Assembly: GCA_037176725.1 (NCBI GenBank)
Contig: JAZBRS010000077.1
Location: forward strand, 7,440,001-7,504,000
DNA length: 64,000 bases
DNA from: Posidonia oceanica
Lineage: Eukaryota > Streptophyta > Magnoliopsida > Alismatales > Posidoniaceae
Direction of reading: 5' to 3'
Shown here piece after piece: positions 31,301 to 42,897 of the stretch; the first letter of the stretch is position 1; each line of letters begins with the position of its first letter. A program made the translations under genes and the position numbers. The notes under the pieces are model-generated. The model was not told the origin of the DNA and searched no databases. It saw only the letters and a program-made list of their open reading frames with translations.

Positions 31301-33140
31301 GGTCGATTACCTGTGGGTGTTGCAGGGATGGCTTACCGACCTCAGGTGGCTGCGTAGGCGGAGCTAGAGATTGCGGCGGCGCTGCAGGCGTTGGCGGTGG
31401 CTAGGGTTGATTGGCGTAGCTTGCTAGTGGCCTGAGGGTGCTCCGGAGTTGAACAGAGGCAAGTTTAATGCACTAGGGCTGGAGAACGGGTTTTTGGGTG
31501 TTACTGAAAATTCTGGGCTTCTCCGGCAATGTGGCTCTCTCTGGCTACTAGGATCTCTTCTCTGGGTTGGTGGGAGTCTCAGGAAGAGGATGGGTGGCTT
31601 GCGGAGATTTCTGGGTGGTCTGTGCTGTGGAAAGATTTTTGGGTTTAGTGTGTGGCGTTGGGTTTGCTCCAGCAATGTGGCTGCTGTGGGGCTTCTGGGG
31701 GTGTCTCTGGGTTGGTGGAGGTTCGTGGAAGATGGTGGAGGTGTTGTGGAGGATTCTGGGCTGTATGGAAGGTGAATGGGAAGGTCTGCTGGGTTTGAAG
31801 GTTTGAAGGAAGCTTTGTGGTGTTGGCTGTGGTTTTTTGGGTGTATGAATTGTGAAGTCCCACCCTCTGTGGATGAGGAGGAGAAGGAGTTTTTGTTGTT
31901 CTGGAGGGAAGGCCGGCAATGGCTGGGTATGGGTTGTGTTTTCAGGTGAATTCGGCAATGGGATGGCTGGATTTTTGCAGGTGTAGAGTGCTGGCAAATG
32001 GCAAAGGAGAGGGGGCTATGGTCGGGCTATGGCTTGGGTGGGAGAGCGGGAAAGAAGGAGGAGTCAAAGGTGTCGAAGGACGAGCAATGGAGGTGAGAAG
32101 GCCGTGCATGGGGCTACTGTGTTGGTGTGTTGGTGGAAAGCTGTGCTTGTGCAGAAGGTGGAGGGAAAATGAAGAAGAAGAAAGGGAAGGTCGTGGACCT
32201 GTAGAGCTAAGAAGGGAGGAGAAAAAAGCGAAAAAAGGAAGTGGGCCGGGCTGAAATGGAGGAGAGGAAGAAAGAAGAAAAGAAGAAGAGGCTTGGTGGG
32301 CTGGGCTAAAATGGGGAGGAGAAAAAGAAAAGAAATGGAAATGAAGAAAGAAAAAGAAGAGGAAGGAAAAGAAGAAGAAAAGGAAAGGGAAAGAGGATTT
32401 AAGTTTTGAGGATTTTGAAGTGGTTGTTTGTTAGGGTTTTAAATGTTTTCCTAGTGTTTTTTAATTAAGTTTTTGTTTGCCTAGGTTTTTTAATTAAGTT
32501 TTTGTTTGGTTTTTAAAGGTGTAGATTTTCTAGGTTTGCTTGATTATTTTTTAAGTTTTTTGATTGGATCTTTTTTTAGATTTCTTTTAATTATTTTTTC
32601 ATGTTAAGCTTTTCTTGAATTAGGGTTTTAGGTTCTTAGAAGATTGTTTTTTAGGTTGAGTCTTTTAATTGTTTTTAGGTTTTTGTTTTAATTGCTTTTT
32701 TTAGGTTTTGAATTAGGGTTTTGAAGTTTCTTTTTTTTTTGTTAAGCCTTTTAGTTGTTTTTCTTAAGTTTGTCTTTTAATTGTTTTTAAGTTTGTTTTA
32801 ATTGTTTGTCAAGTTTTTCTTTTGATTATTTTTAAGTTTGTTTTAATTGTTTATCAAGTTTTTCTCTTAATTATTTTTAAGTTTGTTTTAATTGTTTTTT
32901 AGGTTTGTTAATTGTTTGTTGTTTCTCTTTTTTTTCTTAACTGTTTTTCCTAGGTTTTTTTTATTGTTTTCTTTTTCCTAAGTTTTTAGTTGTGTTTTTC
33001 TTAGGGTTTTTGTTTTTATTGTTTTCTAGGGTTTGTTTTTGAAGTTTGTTTTGAAGGGTTTTGAAGGGTTTGAAGGGTTTGAGAGGACCACCAATGAGAG
33101 AAAGAGAGCCAATTCAGCTTGTCAAAATGGGGTGTTTATA
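28311..33140 (-). mobile_element. Solo LTR 2 (4830 bp), inserted in the T2 3' LTR
   Basis: On the plus strand it runs from TGTAGTAATCCCGG to GGTGTTTATA (a decayed GGTGTCAACA). It is flanked by CCGTC (28306-28310) and CCATC (33141-33145), a TSD with one transition. The uninterrupted 5' LTR reads ACCGTCGTATCTTGAG at the same place, which proves the insertion point. The order of internal blocks is as in solo LTR 1: conserved GTGTTAGGCACC block (28670-28682), AT-rich array, GC-rich block (30850-31420), donor CAG/GTAATC (31309-31313, minus strand), purine run, T-rich region. Confidence 0.9.
32400..33075 (-). repeat. T-rich repeats in the U3 of solo LTR 2
   Basis: Irregular copies of AAGTTTGTTTTAATTG and TTTTTAAGTTT, about 25 bases each. 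The T3 LTR has a similar stretch at 48320-49020. On the LTR's own strand this is an A-rich U3. No gene is seen. Confidence 0.6.
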
Positions 33141-34221
33141 CCATCGTATCTTGAGAGCTAGGCATCTATTTTGCAGTTTGTTTGCATGCTTGTATTCCTG
33201 ATCATGCCATCTACATGTTCATGCATTTAGTTTGCCATTTTGCATCCATTAGCTAGCTTGTTTTCGGCCCTGAAGGTCGCTGTCTGGAAACACTGCGCAC
33301 GCCAGTGTCCCAGGCGACAAGCTCAGGTGCCATTCACACAGGTGATTGAGACCAGTTGCTACTCTGACAGGCGCCATATGCCTCGCCGATCTCATCGGCG
33401 ACATGCACTGCTACCGCTCAGGGTGGCGACTAGGCCTGCAGTTTAGACAGTGGCCGAACCACCCTTGTTTGCTGCTTTGCATCTTGTTCATTTTGCTCGC
33501 TTGTTTACAGATTTGTTTCTCGAGCTTGTTTATCGTCGCTTTGCATCATTCTCGCTTTGATTAGTCTTCTGCCACGTTTTACAAAGCCTGCATCATTTAC
33601 AAACCCATGTCGCATGCCGCTTTGCAATGCATGATTTTCTTCGACGTTTTGATTTCTCACCTGCATCGCATTTAGGGCAATGATGCTTACTGTCTGGAGT
33701 TCTTATGAACCAGGGCTCGTTCGGTTCGAAACACTAGCAGCGCTACTGAGCACATAGACTGCATGTTTAATTTCCCATACATGGCATTTAGACATTTATG
33801 CATTTGAGCATACATAGCTTGGCATAGCATTCCTCGCCCCCTAGGCATACAGTTATAGGCAACCATTGCCGATAATCCTGCAAATGCAAGCGAGATTAGC
33901 CAAGAAAGATCGATTCCTCAGGCGTGTTGGGGGTGCCTAACACCTTCCCTACGCGTAACAGGAGCCCTTACCCTTTCTTTGGACCTGCAATGATCGTTTT
34001 GCCCTTGTCCTTGGCACGAGTCAATCATTTTGCATAGCATTGCATTCATTTGCATGTTATCTTGCATTTCCCTCGGTTTTCCTCGTCTCTCGATTGAGTA
34101 GACTAGGTGGCGACTCCGTTTTGCTTTATCTTTTTGTTTTCCTTCTTCGCGTTGCTATCCGTGAAGTTCTCTCTCTTTCGGACCCTCACCGGTCCGGATC
34201 CAAAGGGATCAGGCGCTCACA
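33141..34221 (+). mobile_element. T2 3' LTR, second part
   Basis: It continues from GTATCTTGAG as the 5' LTR does at about 13459. It keeps the conserved GGTGCCTAACACCTTCCC (about 33930) and GGTGGCGACTCC (about 34106), and ends GGATCAGGCGCTCACA. A roughly 100-base stretch at 33770-33850 (TTTCCCATACATGGC...) is absent from the 5' LTR. Confidence 0.88.
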
Positions 34222-34226
34222 CCAGT

Positions 34227-34888
34227 ACTCAAGGGGAGGCATTTTCTTGAGTGAGGAGCAATAAATGAGAGCTAGAGAAAGAGTTCTAGATTAAGATTTA
34301 AGAGAGAGATTCTGAGAGATCCCTAGTCCTTATTCTGTCCAAAATCCATTGAGAAATATTAGATCCTAGAGATCATTATCAAGCCTAGATCCTAGAGATC
34401 TTGAGCCTAGCCAGAGCTCCGACCGTGCCTCCACTTCATCACTCCATGCCATAGAGCACGAGGGTGAAGGGAGTATCTTCTTCCAATCTATTTTATTTCA
34501 TTTGCATTCCTTAATTAGGACCCATAGCATATGCATGTGGGGAACCACCCCCGGTTAGTATTAGATTCGTTTGTTTATTTCATTCCTTATTTTCCTGATC
34601 TATTTACTACACCTAGACTTATCTAGATCTATTTACTTGTTTTGAAGGAAAGGAATATCTCACGCAGCACGGGGATGCCGTTGGACGACATTCTGCCATT
34701 GATCCAGTGAGCCAATGACCCATATCATCCACATCTCCCCCAGGCATCTTATCAGCCAGCATTGCAAATCGACGAGTGGCGATAACAACAAGTTGACGAC
34801 GTCGTGGAAGCGCTGTTATCTTCATCTAAATACCCCCAAATCCACATCTACAGTACTCAGTGCCCCTAGTAAATCTCGAAAGGATGAT
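34227..34888. other. Right flank of T2, continuation of the 10.9-11.9 kb unit
   Basis: The sequence continues the pre-insertion DNA 3' of the TATA box at 11921. It has repeated GATCCTAGAGATC (34365-34400) and later CACGCAGCACGGGGATGCCG. Open frames are short and unrecognised. Its place just after a TATA box would suit a transcribed leader or the R-U5 part of an older LTR, but this is not shown. Confidence 0.35.
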
Positions 34889-35248
34889 TGATGAGTGCAT
34901 AATTAAGTAATTCATAAACCAAATTGTCGGATCTATTTACATAAATATATGTGCTTCTGGACTAATTCTTTCAGGAATTAATTAAAAGCATTCAGTCAAA
35001 GTGATAATCACATAATTCATGCATATGTCATTCCCATTCACGTTTATAAATAATGTTTCTTGAGGGTGTTTTATGACATTTGTGCAGAAACTAGGTAATT
35101 AGATAAATTAATAAAGGAGAAGCAAAAATTGGACACAAATCCGTCGGAGGCAATCAAGAAAGACAAATCCCAAAAATCAAGTTCTCAACAGAAATGGGAT
35201 AAAATTCCAATAAATACGAGATTTCGAATCAGCAATATTGGAATAGTA

Positions 35249-35301
35249 CTAGCGCCTCCAGGCGCTAGTTGGCAATTTGGGCGCCTCCTAGGCGCCTGGA
35301 T
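35249..35301 (+). repeat. GC-rich palindromes in the Athila-like LTR
   Basis: ACTAGCGCCT-cc-AGGCGCTAGT is a perfect inverted repeat. GGGCGCCT-cct-AGGCGCCTGG follows, and the two share GGCGCCT cores, so alternative foldings are possible. Confidence 0.8.
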
Positions 35302-35858
35302 TCGATATCTTTAGGAGATTCTTCTCCGTAGATCAAGATTACAACATATCTTTTATGGATTTAGATCTAATATTTGTAGATATGAACGAATTTGTTTCCG
35401 AATGGGAGGACGAACTTGTAAGTCTATAAAAAGACTATTGTTGTATTGAAAAGCCGATTCTCTAGTGTAACTTAGGATATAGGTTCTTCTTGTCTTTTCA
35501 TTCATACAAGCTTTGTAATATCAAATTTCAAGCAATGGTAATAAAGTTTTCTCTCTAAGATTTATTGTTCTTCTCCATTTCTTCTACCTCTTTCTTTAAT
35601 TTAGTTGTTGTCTTTTACTATTACTTTAGATTTAATCGTGTTATTGTTTTCATTACTTAGAATAATTTCATATAGTTGTGTTCTTTTAGTTTTTATCTTG
35701 TTTTTATTTGTGTAAATAACTCTCTCCACCAATTTACGTCGAGATTTTGAGAAATGAGACCAAGTCTCTATGGTTCGACTCCCTCTTGCCCTTGCTACGT
35801 GTTGGCACCGTGCACTTGTGGATTTAAAGTTTCATCAATTTTACATCAAACAAGTTTT

Positions 35859-35876
35859 TGGCGCCGTTGCCGGGGA
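35859..35876 (+). promoter_or_regulatory. Primer-binding site of the Athila-like element
   Basis: TGGCGCCGTTGCCGGGGA fits the tRNA-Asp-type PBS I recall for Athila elements. It starts six bases after the LTR end. Confidence 0.8.
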
Positions 35877-36703
35877 CTTGCGCTTGCATTTCTATTCGAC
35901 GTTTTTATTCTTCAAAGTCGTATTAAATTAACAGAAAAAAAAATAAAAAAATCGTTTTATTGAGTTTTTGCATTCATTGGAGTGTAGAAGCTATATACAA
36001 TCGATTTGAGCGATTTTTGAGCTCTCTTCGCCTTTCAACTTGGGCACACGTTTTGTGGCTTCCCCCTACTGTTGGAGGACACTATTGGGACAGCAAACTT
36101 GTTGTTTCATCTCAGTTTGGACAGTCCCTTGGCAGTTGGTTTCGTGCATCATACGAACAACTAGTAGTTCGTTGCGGCTTGGAGCATACAGTTTGTAGAT
36201 TCAAGCTTGTGGAGGCTTTGTGCAACAATTGGTCCATTTCCTACATTGTGAAGTGTAGGTTGGTGTTCTTTAGCCCTCTGATTTCTTAGAATTGCATGCT
36301 AGGATTTGGAAAATTATTCTTGCTATATCTATTTTTGATCACTAGAATTGCCATGCTCCATGAATAGGGTTTCTTCTTTTGTGATTACTTGTTGATTGTG
36401 CTTTTGATTATTAATTTTTAAAACTCATGAATCACAAAGAATATTTTGGTTTGAACCTCCACAAAAGAAACAAAAAAATAACAAAAAAAAAGCCCTAAAA
36501 CGCACTCAATCACTAATCAACTAGAAACTTATTGCATTTAGGACACAATCACTTGCACATGCCATGTTTAGAGATGCTATGTTAGTCATGCTTGATTTGA
36601 TTCTCTCTTAGGCTCACTCGCACTTAATATAATTGAACAACTTGTTTGTTTAAAAAGCTTTCTTGTGTGGGGTAGGTTTAGAGGGGGTTTCAATTCATAC
36701 TAC

Positions 36704-39700
36704 TGTGACCGTCCGACGCTCGAGCCCACGGCGGGCCTCACAACGCTGCCATAGCTTGCGATGTGATCGTGCCGTGAGAGAGGGAGGGAAGCCGTGGTCA
36801 GCAGTGAATCCAAGGAGAAACTCGACTCGAAAACACCAAGAAAATGCAAATAAAATAAAGATAAGACAAAAGGGAGTCACCACTTAGTCTATTATCGGGA
36901 AGACGAGGAAAACCAAGGAAGAAAGCATAGAAAACAAGCAAATGAATGCAATGCTATGCGAAATGTATGATTCATGCCAAAGACGAGGGCAAAATGGTCA
37001 TTACGGGCCAGAGAAAGGGTAAGGACTCCTGTTACGTGCGGGGAAGGTGTTAGGCACCCCCGACACGCCCGGAATCGGTCTTTCTTGGCTAATCGCTTGC
37101 ATTTGCAGGAATTTCGGCAATGATTGTCTTTGACTATACGCCCGTAGGCGATAGATGCCATGCCATGCTATGAATGCCTTAATGCATGCCTAAATGCTTA
37201 AATGCCATGCATGGGAAATTAAACGTGCAGCCTATGTGCTCAGCAGCACTGCCTGTGTTCCGAATCGGGCGAACCCTAGTTCATGAGAACTCCAGGCAGT
37301 AAGCATCACTGTCCTATTGCAAATGCAGGTGATAAAACAAAACACTGATAAAACCATGCAATGCAAGTGTACGACATGCAAAGGGGAAAGAAAACAAGGG
37401 CGGAAAAGCCAAATAAAACCACGTAATGCAAGTATGAAACAAGCAAAGGGGAAAGGAAACAAGGGCGGAAAACCCAAATCTACATGCACGAGAAAACAGG
37501 GTGTGAAAACAATGCATGCAGTGCAAGTGACATGCAATAACTGGTATGCAGTGATTCAGATGGACTTTTCTTGAAGATCTGAGGCCTGATCTGAGATGAC
37601 TTTGGTTAGAATGAAAGATCATTCAACCAGGAAGACCTGAGTAGTTAGATCGTGAAGATCCAAGGGTCCGATCAAAAGTTAATCAGGTTACAAGTCAGAT
37701 GGCTCAAGGGCCAGAAAAAAGTGATCTAAGTGGGGGCCTAAGTGCAAATTACCCCTATGTGTGTGCAATGCAGGGTGTCCTACATGCAATGAGGCTAACA
37801 ATACTCAAACAAGTGCAAGAGTATAGTATGCAATGATATGGGGATGCTATGCATGTAAAGATGCAGAGACAGGGACCTAGGTGCAATTACAGAGAACTGC
37901 AGGGGCCTAAGTGCAATTAGAGGAAAATGTAGGGGCCTACATGCAATTAAAGGAAATGCAAGGGCCCAAATGCAATTAGAGGAAAATGTAGGGGCCTACA
38001 TGCAATTAATGGAAATGCAAGGGCCTACATGCAAAAACATGGCAAAATGCAATGCAACAAGACAAATACATGCTGAAATGTAGATGTAGCAGAGTATGGA
38101 GCCTAATACAATGCTAAACAAAAGGCAGGCATGCAATAAAGCAATAAAAGGACCTACATGCAATTTTAAAAACATGTAGGGTTTAGAATGCAAAGCGAAA
38201 GATACATGCAAGCACACAACAGTTGGATTTTAGGACTAACATGCGATTAGACCTAATTGTTGGGTTTTAATGCAAAGTAGGATACAAGCATGCTGAAATT
38301 AGGCATAAGGACCTATATGCAATTTTAGAAACATGGATGACATTTAAGCAATGCAATATGGTTCAAAAATGCAACTTAAATGATGTATAGATGCAAATTG
38401 GACCTAAATGCAATAAAAACAAGTTATTGGACTAAATAGCAATGCAATATAGTTTAGAACATGATTTAAATGAATGATTCAAAGTAATATGGACTGATAT
38501 GCAATTAACACAAGTTTCTAGGTTTTTCTGCAATGCAATAAGGTTAAAATGCAGAATTAAACGAATGATAAACAACAAATCGACTTAAATGCAATTACAA
38601 TATTTTTCTGGGTTTTCCTGTAATGCAATAAGATAAAAAACCAGATTTAAATGACATGGATGAATGCTCTAAGGATTGATTTGCAATTAAAACATGATTC
38701 TGGACTTTTATGCAATGCAATAAGGTAAAATGCAAAATTAAATGAATGATAAACAGCAGATGGACTTAAATGCAATTACGACATTTTTCTGGGCTTTTAT
38801 GCAATGCAATAAGGTAAAATGCAAATTAAATGACTGATTCATAACTGATTGGACTAACATGCAATTAAAACATATTTTTGGGTTTTTCTACAATGCAATA
38901 TAGTTTTAAAACATGATTTAAATGAAATCTACAACCGAATAGGGCTGATGTACAAATAAAATAAAAGACAGGATGAAAATGCAATGTAATAAGGTAAAAA
39001 GCAGATTAGATGAAATGCTGTAATTGAAACTGGACTGGAAAGTAAATATAAAAACCTATAGTACTTTACTTGAATGCAATATAGTTTTAATTCCAGATTA
39101 AATGATTTTCAAACTGAAACTGGACTGGAAAGTAAATATGAAAACCTGCAGCATTTTAATTCAATGCAATATGATTTTAATGCCAGATTAAATGATTTCC
39201 AAACTGAACTTGGACTGGAAAGTAAATAAAGTAAAACTGAGGGCCTGATTGCAATGTAATAATGTTAAAAACAGAAATTAAATAACTTTGAATTAAAGCT
39301 GGACTGAAATGCAAATAAAATAACATGTTGTACTTTAATTCAATGCACTTAAAAACAAAAAATCAAAAATATATCCAGCTACAGTGCTACAGTGTCGCCT
39401 GACACTGCCACACTACGCCGGAGAGGAGAAGGCCACTACGACGGCGCCGACGGGTCACCAGTCAAGCTGGGGTTTCTGGAAGCAGGAGGGAACCTTCAGC
39501 AGCGCATGATTGCGGCTGGGCTGCTCTGCCGGCCTCGGCGGATTTCTACAGGAGGTGGCTGTAGGCGGAGCTGGTTCTGGAGGCAGCGGCGGAGCACGGA
39601 CGGTGCCGGGCTAAGCTGCTGGAGGTGTGGCGGTCCTCGGGGAGGTCTGGAGCACGACGGCGCGCAGTAGAGCAGTGAAGGCTCGCTTGAGAAGAAGGCA

Positions 39701-40938
39701 CTATAGCGGCGGAGGAGAAAATTCATGCTGAAGCCCTAAATCTATTTCTAATTGCCTAGGAAGCACAAGAAACATGCAAGGAGTTAAAATATGGCTTGGG
39801 TTACCTGTAACGATGGCTGAGGAGGGCTACCGACCTCGGTTGGGTGCGGCTGCGCAGGCAGAGGTCGCGGCGGCGCTACGAGAGTCGACGGCTACTAGGG
39901 GCAGTCGGCGCAAGTTGCAGGTGACGCGAGGAAGCTCCAAGGCCAATCAAAAGCTGATTTGGTGCTGCAAGGCCGAAGAACGGACTTTGGGTTGGTATGT
40001 GATTTTTGGATGGTTTTCCGATAATGTGGCTCCCTTTGGGCTTGTGGGGCTTTCTCTGGATTGGTGGAGGGCCGAGGAAGATGAAGGAGGGGTCTAAGGA
40101 GGCTTCTGTGCTGTGTGGAAGGAAGTGGGAAGGTCTGCTGTGGGCTGAAAAAGAATGGGTTCTTCTGGAGGCTTTGGAAGTGTGGGAATTGCATGGGTAG
40201 TCTGGAGGAGTTTCTGGGTGGATCCTGGGTTGCTCTGGATCATGCCAATTGTGGAAAAGCCAGCCGGGAATGAGTTCTGCCAGTGGGGGTGTTAGGGAAG
40301 GTTGGGTCTTCGTCCTTGGCCACAGAGGTGGCAGGGCATGGTGGAGAGGTGGCATGGGTCGTGGCAGGCCGGTCGTGGGTGATGGAGGTCGTGGGTGATT
40401 GATTGTCAGGGAGGAGTGGTGGATGTCGGAAGGCATGGGTTTGGTTTGAAAATGGAGGGAAGCTTGGGGGGAAGTAGGAGGAAGGAGGAAGAGAAAGGCC
40501 GTGGGCTGGAGAAAAAAGAGAAGAAATAAAAAGGAGGAGAGGAGATGGGCTTAGGCCCGGATGAAAAGAAAAAGAGAAAAAATCAAGAAGGAAAAGAGGA
40601 GGAGAGGAGATGGGCTTGGGCCCGGATGAGAAAAAAAGAAAAATAAAAGAAAGAAGAGGAAGGAAGGGTGAGTGAGTGGGCTGGGCTGGTTTAAAAAGAA
40701 AAAAAGAAAATAGGAAGGAAGGAAGGGTGAGAGTGTTGGGCTTGGCCTGGTTTAAAAAGGAAAAAAGGAAAAAAAGGAGAAGTTGGTGGCTGTGGGCTGG
40801 GCCTGGTGTAAAAAGAGAGAAAAAAAGAAAATAAGGAGGAAGGGGAAGTTGGTGGGTTGTGCTGAATTGGTTTAAAAGAAAGAGAAAGAGAAGAAAGAGG
40901 AGAAGAAGAAAGAAAAGGAAAGGAAAGAAAGAAAGGAC

Positions 40939-40969
<31 letters not shown>

Positions 40970-41351
40970 GGAATAGGGAGAAGGAAAGGGGGCTTGGGCT
41001 TGGGCTTGGTTTTGTGACCTAGGTTTTTTTCTAGGGTTTAGATGGGTGTAACCTAGTGCTTTTCTAGGGTTTTGGGTTTAGGTTTTTACCTAGGTTTTCT
41101 TGGGTTTGACCTAGGGTTTTGTGAGTGTAAACCTAGGGTTTATGATCCTAGGGTTTTGTTCTAGGGTTTTGATGGGTTTTAACCTAGGTTTTCTAGGGTT
41201 TAGGGTTTAGGTTTCTGCCTAGGTTTTCTAGGGTTTTGGTTTCTAATTTTCTAAGTTTTTAATTTTCTGATTTTTTTGTGTGGGGGTTTTCTATGTCATT
41301 CCACTAGAGAGAGAGAGCCACTAAACAGGGGTCAAAAGTGGGGTGTCAACA
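36704..41351 (-). mobile_element. T4 3' LTR (4648 bp)
   Basis: On its own strand it starts TGTTGACACCCC and ends GACGGTCACA. To its right the PPT of T4 is found. It has the conserved GTGTTAGGCACC block (about 37045), an AT-rich array (37700-39350), a GC-rich block (39370-39760), a donor-like ACAG/GTAACC (39803-39807 on the plus strand), a long purine stretch (40430-40990) and telo-box-like motifs (41010-41260). It inserts in the Athila-like leader; the left flank is ACTAC. Confidence 0.85.
40430..40990 (-). repeat. Purine-rich microsatellites in the T4 LTR
   Basis: Repeats of GGAGGAGAGGAGATGGGCTT, GGAAGGAAGGGTGAG and (GAAA)n (40935-40970). No gene is seen. Confidence 0.7.
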
Positions 41352-42897
41352 GATGCCCCTCCCTGAGCGAGGTCAAGGGGAACGAGGCCGCTGCTCTGGG
41401 TTGACAAGACACCCCACCTGACCGACGAGAGCCAGGCGCTATTGGCGTGAGTCACTTATGCGGCGGATGCACCGAAAATCATGACCTAATGCCGAAATGT
41501 GAATGCAAAATGCAGATGCGAATGCGGATGCAATGCAATGCTGATGATACAATGCTGATGCTAAAATAAACCTGCTCTGATGTTTGCCGCGCTAAACTCC
41601 ATTAGGAGATGCGAGCGATGCATGTCGATATGATGCGAGATGCAACCCTGCTGGGGAAAAATTGCGATGATTATGTATATGTGATGCTGATGCTGCTATC
41701 TAGTATGTAATGCTGGTGCAATGAATTATGAGTTAACGGACTCGTTGCCGGATAGTTTGGGTTATCGACCCAAGGAGTTGACGGACTCGCCACCGAATAG
41801 GTAGGGTTATCTGCGCAAGGAGTTGACGGACTCGCCACCGGATAGTTAGGGTTATCAGCCCAAAAAAAAGGACGCCAGACAGGGTAATGGGTGTCATCCG
41901 GGCAGTTTGGGCTGCCAGCCCAAAGAAGATACCGAGGGTAGCAAAATAAGATGCCCCTGGTATTAGGGATGATGCCAGGGGACAGCCGAAGCGCCTTTGG
42001 ATCAAACAAGGAAGAACCAAGAATGATAAGTACCAGACTTATCAAATCGGAAGAAAAGCCAAGATTGATAAGTACACGACTCACCAAACCGGAAGAAAAG
42101 CCAGGATTGATAAGTACACAACTTATCAAAACAGAAAGGGAACCAGGATTGATAAGCACATGACTTATCAAAACGGAAAGAAAAACAGGATTGATAAGCA
42201 CACGACTTATCAAAATGGAAAGAAAACCAGGATCGATAAGCACACGACTTATCAAAATGGATAGAAAACCAGGATTGATAAGCACACGGCTTATCAAAAC
42301 GGACAGAACCAGGATTGATAAGCACACGACTTATCAAAACGGAAAGAAAACCAGGATTGGTAAGTACATGACTTATCAAAACGGAAAGGAAACCAGGATC
42401 GATAAGCACACGACTTATCAAAACGGAAAGGAAACGAGGATCGATAAGCACACGACTTATCAAAACGGAAAGAAAACCAGGATTGATAAGTATACGACTT
42501 ATCAAAACGGACAGAAAACCAGGATTGATAAAGACACAACTTATCAAAACGGAAAGAAAACCAGGATTGATAAGCACACTACTTATCAAAATGGAAAGAA
42601 AACCAAGATTGATAAGTACACGACTTATCAAAACGGAAAGGAAACTAGGATCGATAAGCACATGACTTATCAAAACGGAAATAAAACCAGGATTGATAAG
42701 TACACGACTTATCAAAATGGACAGAAAACCAGGATTGATAAGGAACAAGCCTTATCAAAATGGACAGAAAACCAGGATTGATAAGGAACAAGCCCTATCA
42801 AAACAGACAGAACTAGGATTGATAAGCACACGACTTATCAAAACGGACAGAACCAGGATTGATAAGCACACGACTTAAATAGAACCAGGATTGATAA
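41352..42897 (-). mobile_element. T4 PPT and 3' internal region
   Basis: GATGCCCCTCCCT at 41352-41364 is the PPT on the minus strand. It is followed by the conserved PPT-proximal sequence, GCATCA-type low complexity and CCAGGAGTTGACGGACTCGCC units (41730-41870). The conserved hairpin CCCCTGGTAT / ATGCCAGGGG (41954-41981) follows, then a 42-bp array. The rest of T4 is not in the window. Confidence 0.75.
42010..42897 (-). repeat. T4 42-bp hairpin tandem array, about 21 copies
   Basis: Unit: GATTGATAAGCACACGACTT, ATCAAAACGGAAAGAAAACC, AG. The hairpin GATAAGN...NCTTATC has a seventh pair that varies as T-A (42611-42629), C-G (42277-42295) and G-C (42737-42756). As 42 is 14 codons, both strands show long repetitive open frames. 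I regard these as by-products of the repeat. Confidence 0.9.

Larger units (their letters stand above)
11941..34226 (+). mobile_element. T2: complete non-autonomous Tat-type element with nested solo LTRs
   Basis: Both ends carry CCAGT (11941-11945 and 34222-34226), a perfect 5-base target-site duplication. The element has a 5' LTR (11946-14457), PBS, leader, gag remnant, 3' repeats, PPT (26790-26801) and 3' LTR (26802-34221). It lacks protease, RT, RNase H, integrase and the extra ORF, so it would need proteins from a relative. Two minus-strand solo LTRs account for about 10.2 kb of its length. Without them it would be about 12.1 kb. Confidence 0.9.
34889..36703 (+). mobile_element. Athila-like element, 5' LTR, PBS and leader (truncated)
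   Basis: An LTR of 964 bp starts TGATGAGTGCATAATT and ends ACATCAAACA (34889-35852). TGGCGCCGTTGCCGGGGA follows at 35859-35876. From memory this PBS (tRNA-Asp) and the TGATGAG start are typical of Athila. A leader without coding frame runs to 36703, where the T4 LTR interrupts it; the rest of the element would lie beyond the right edge. Confidence 0.8.

Noticed and set aside
35790..35815. tRNA-like GGTTCGACTCCCT in the Athila-like LTR
   Set aside because: It stands alone without a cloverleaf.
42191..42781. Open frames of about 200-250 codons on both strands in the T4 array
   Set aside because: The 42-base unit is a multiple of three without stop, so every strand and frame repeats one short peptide. 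There is no start context or known domain.
42010..42897. CRISPR array
   Set aside because: The whole unit repeats without unique spacers, and the context is a plant retrotransposon.
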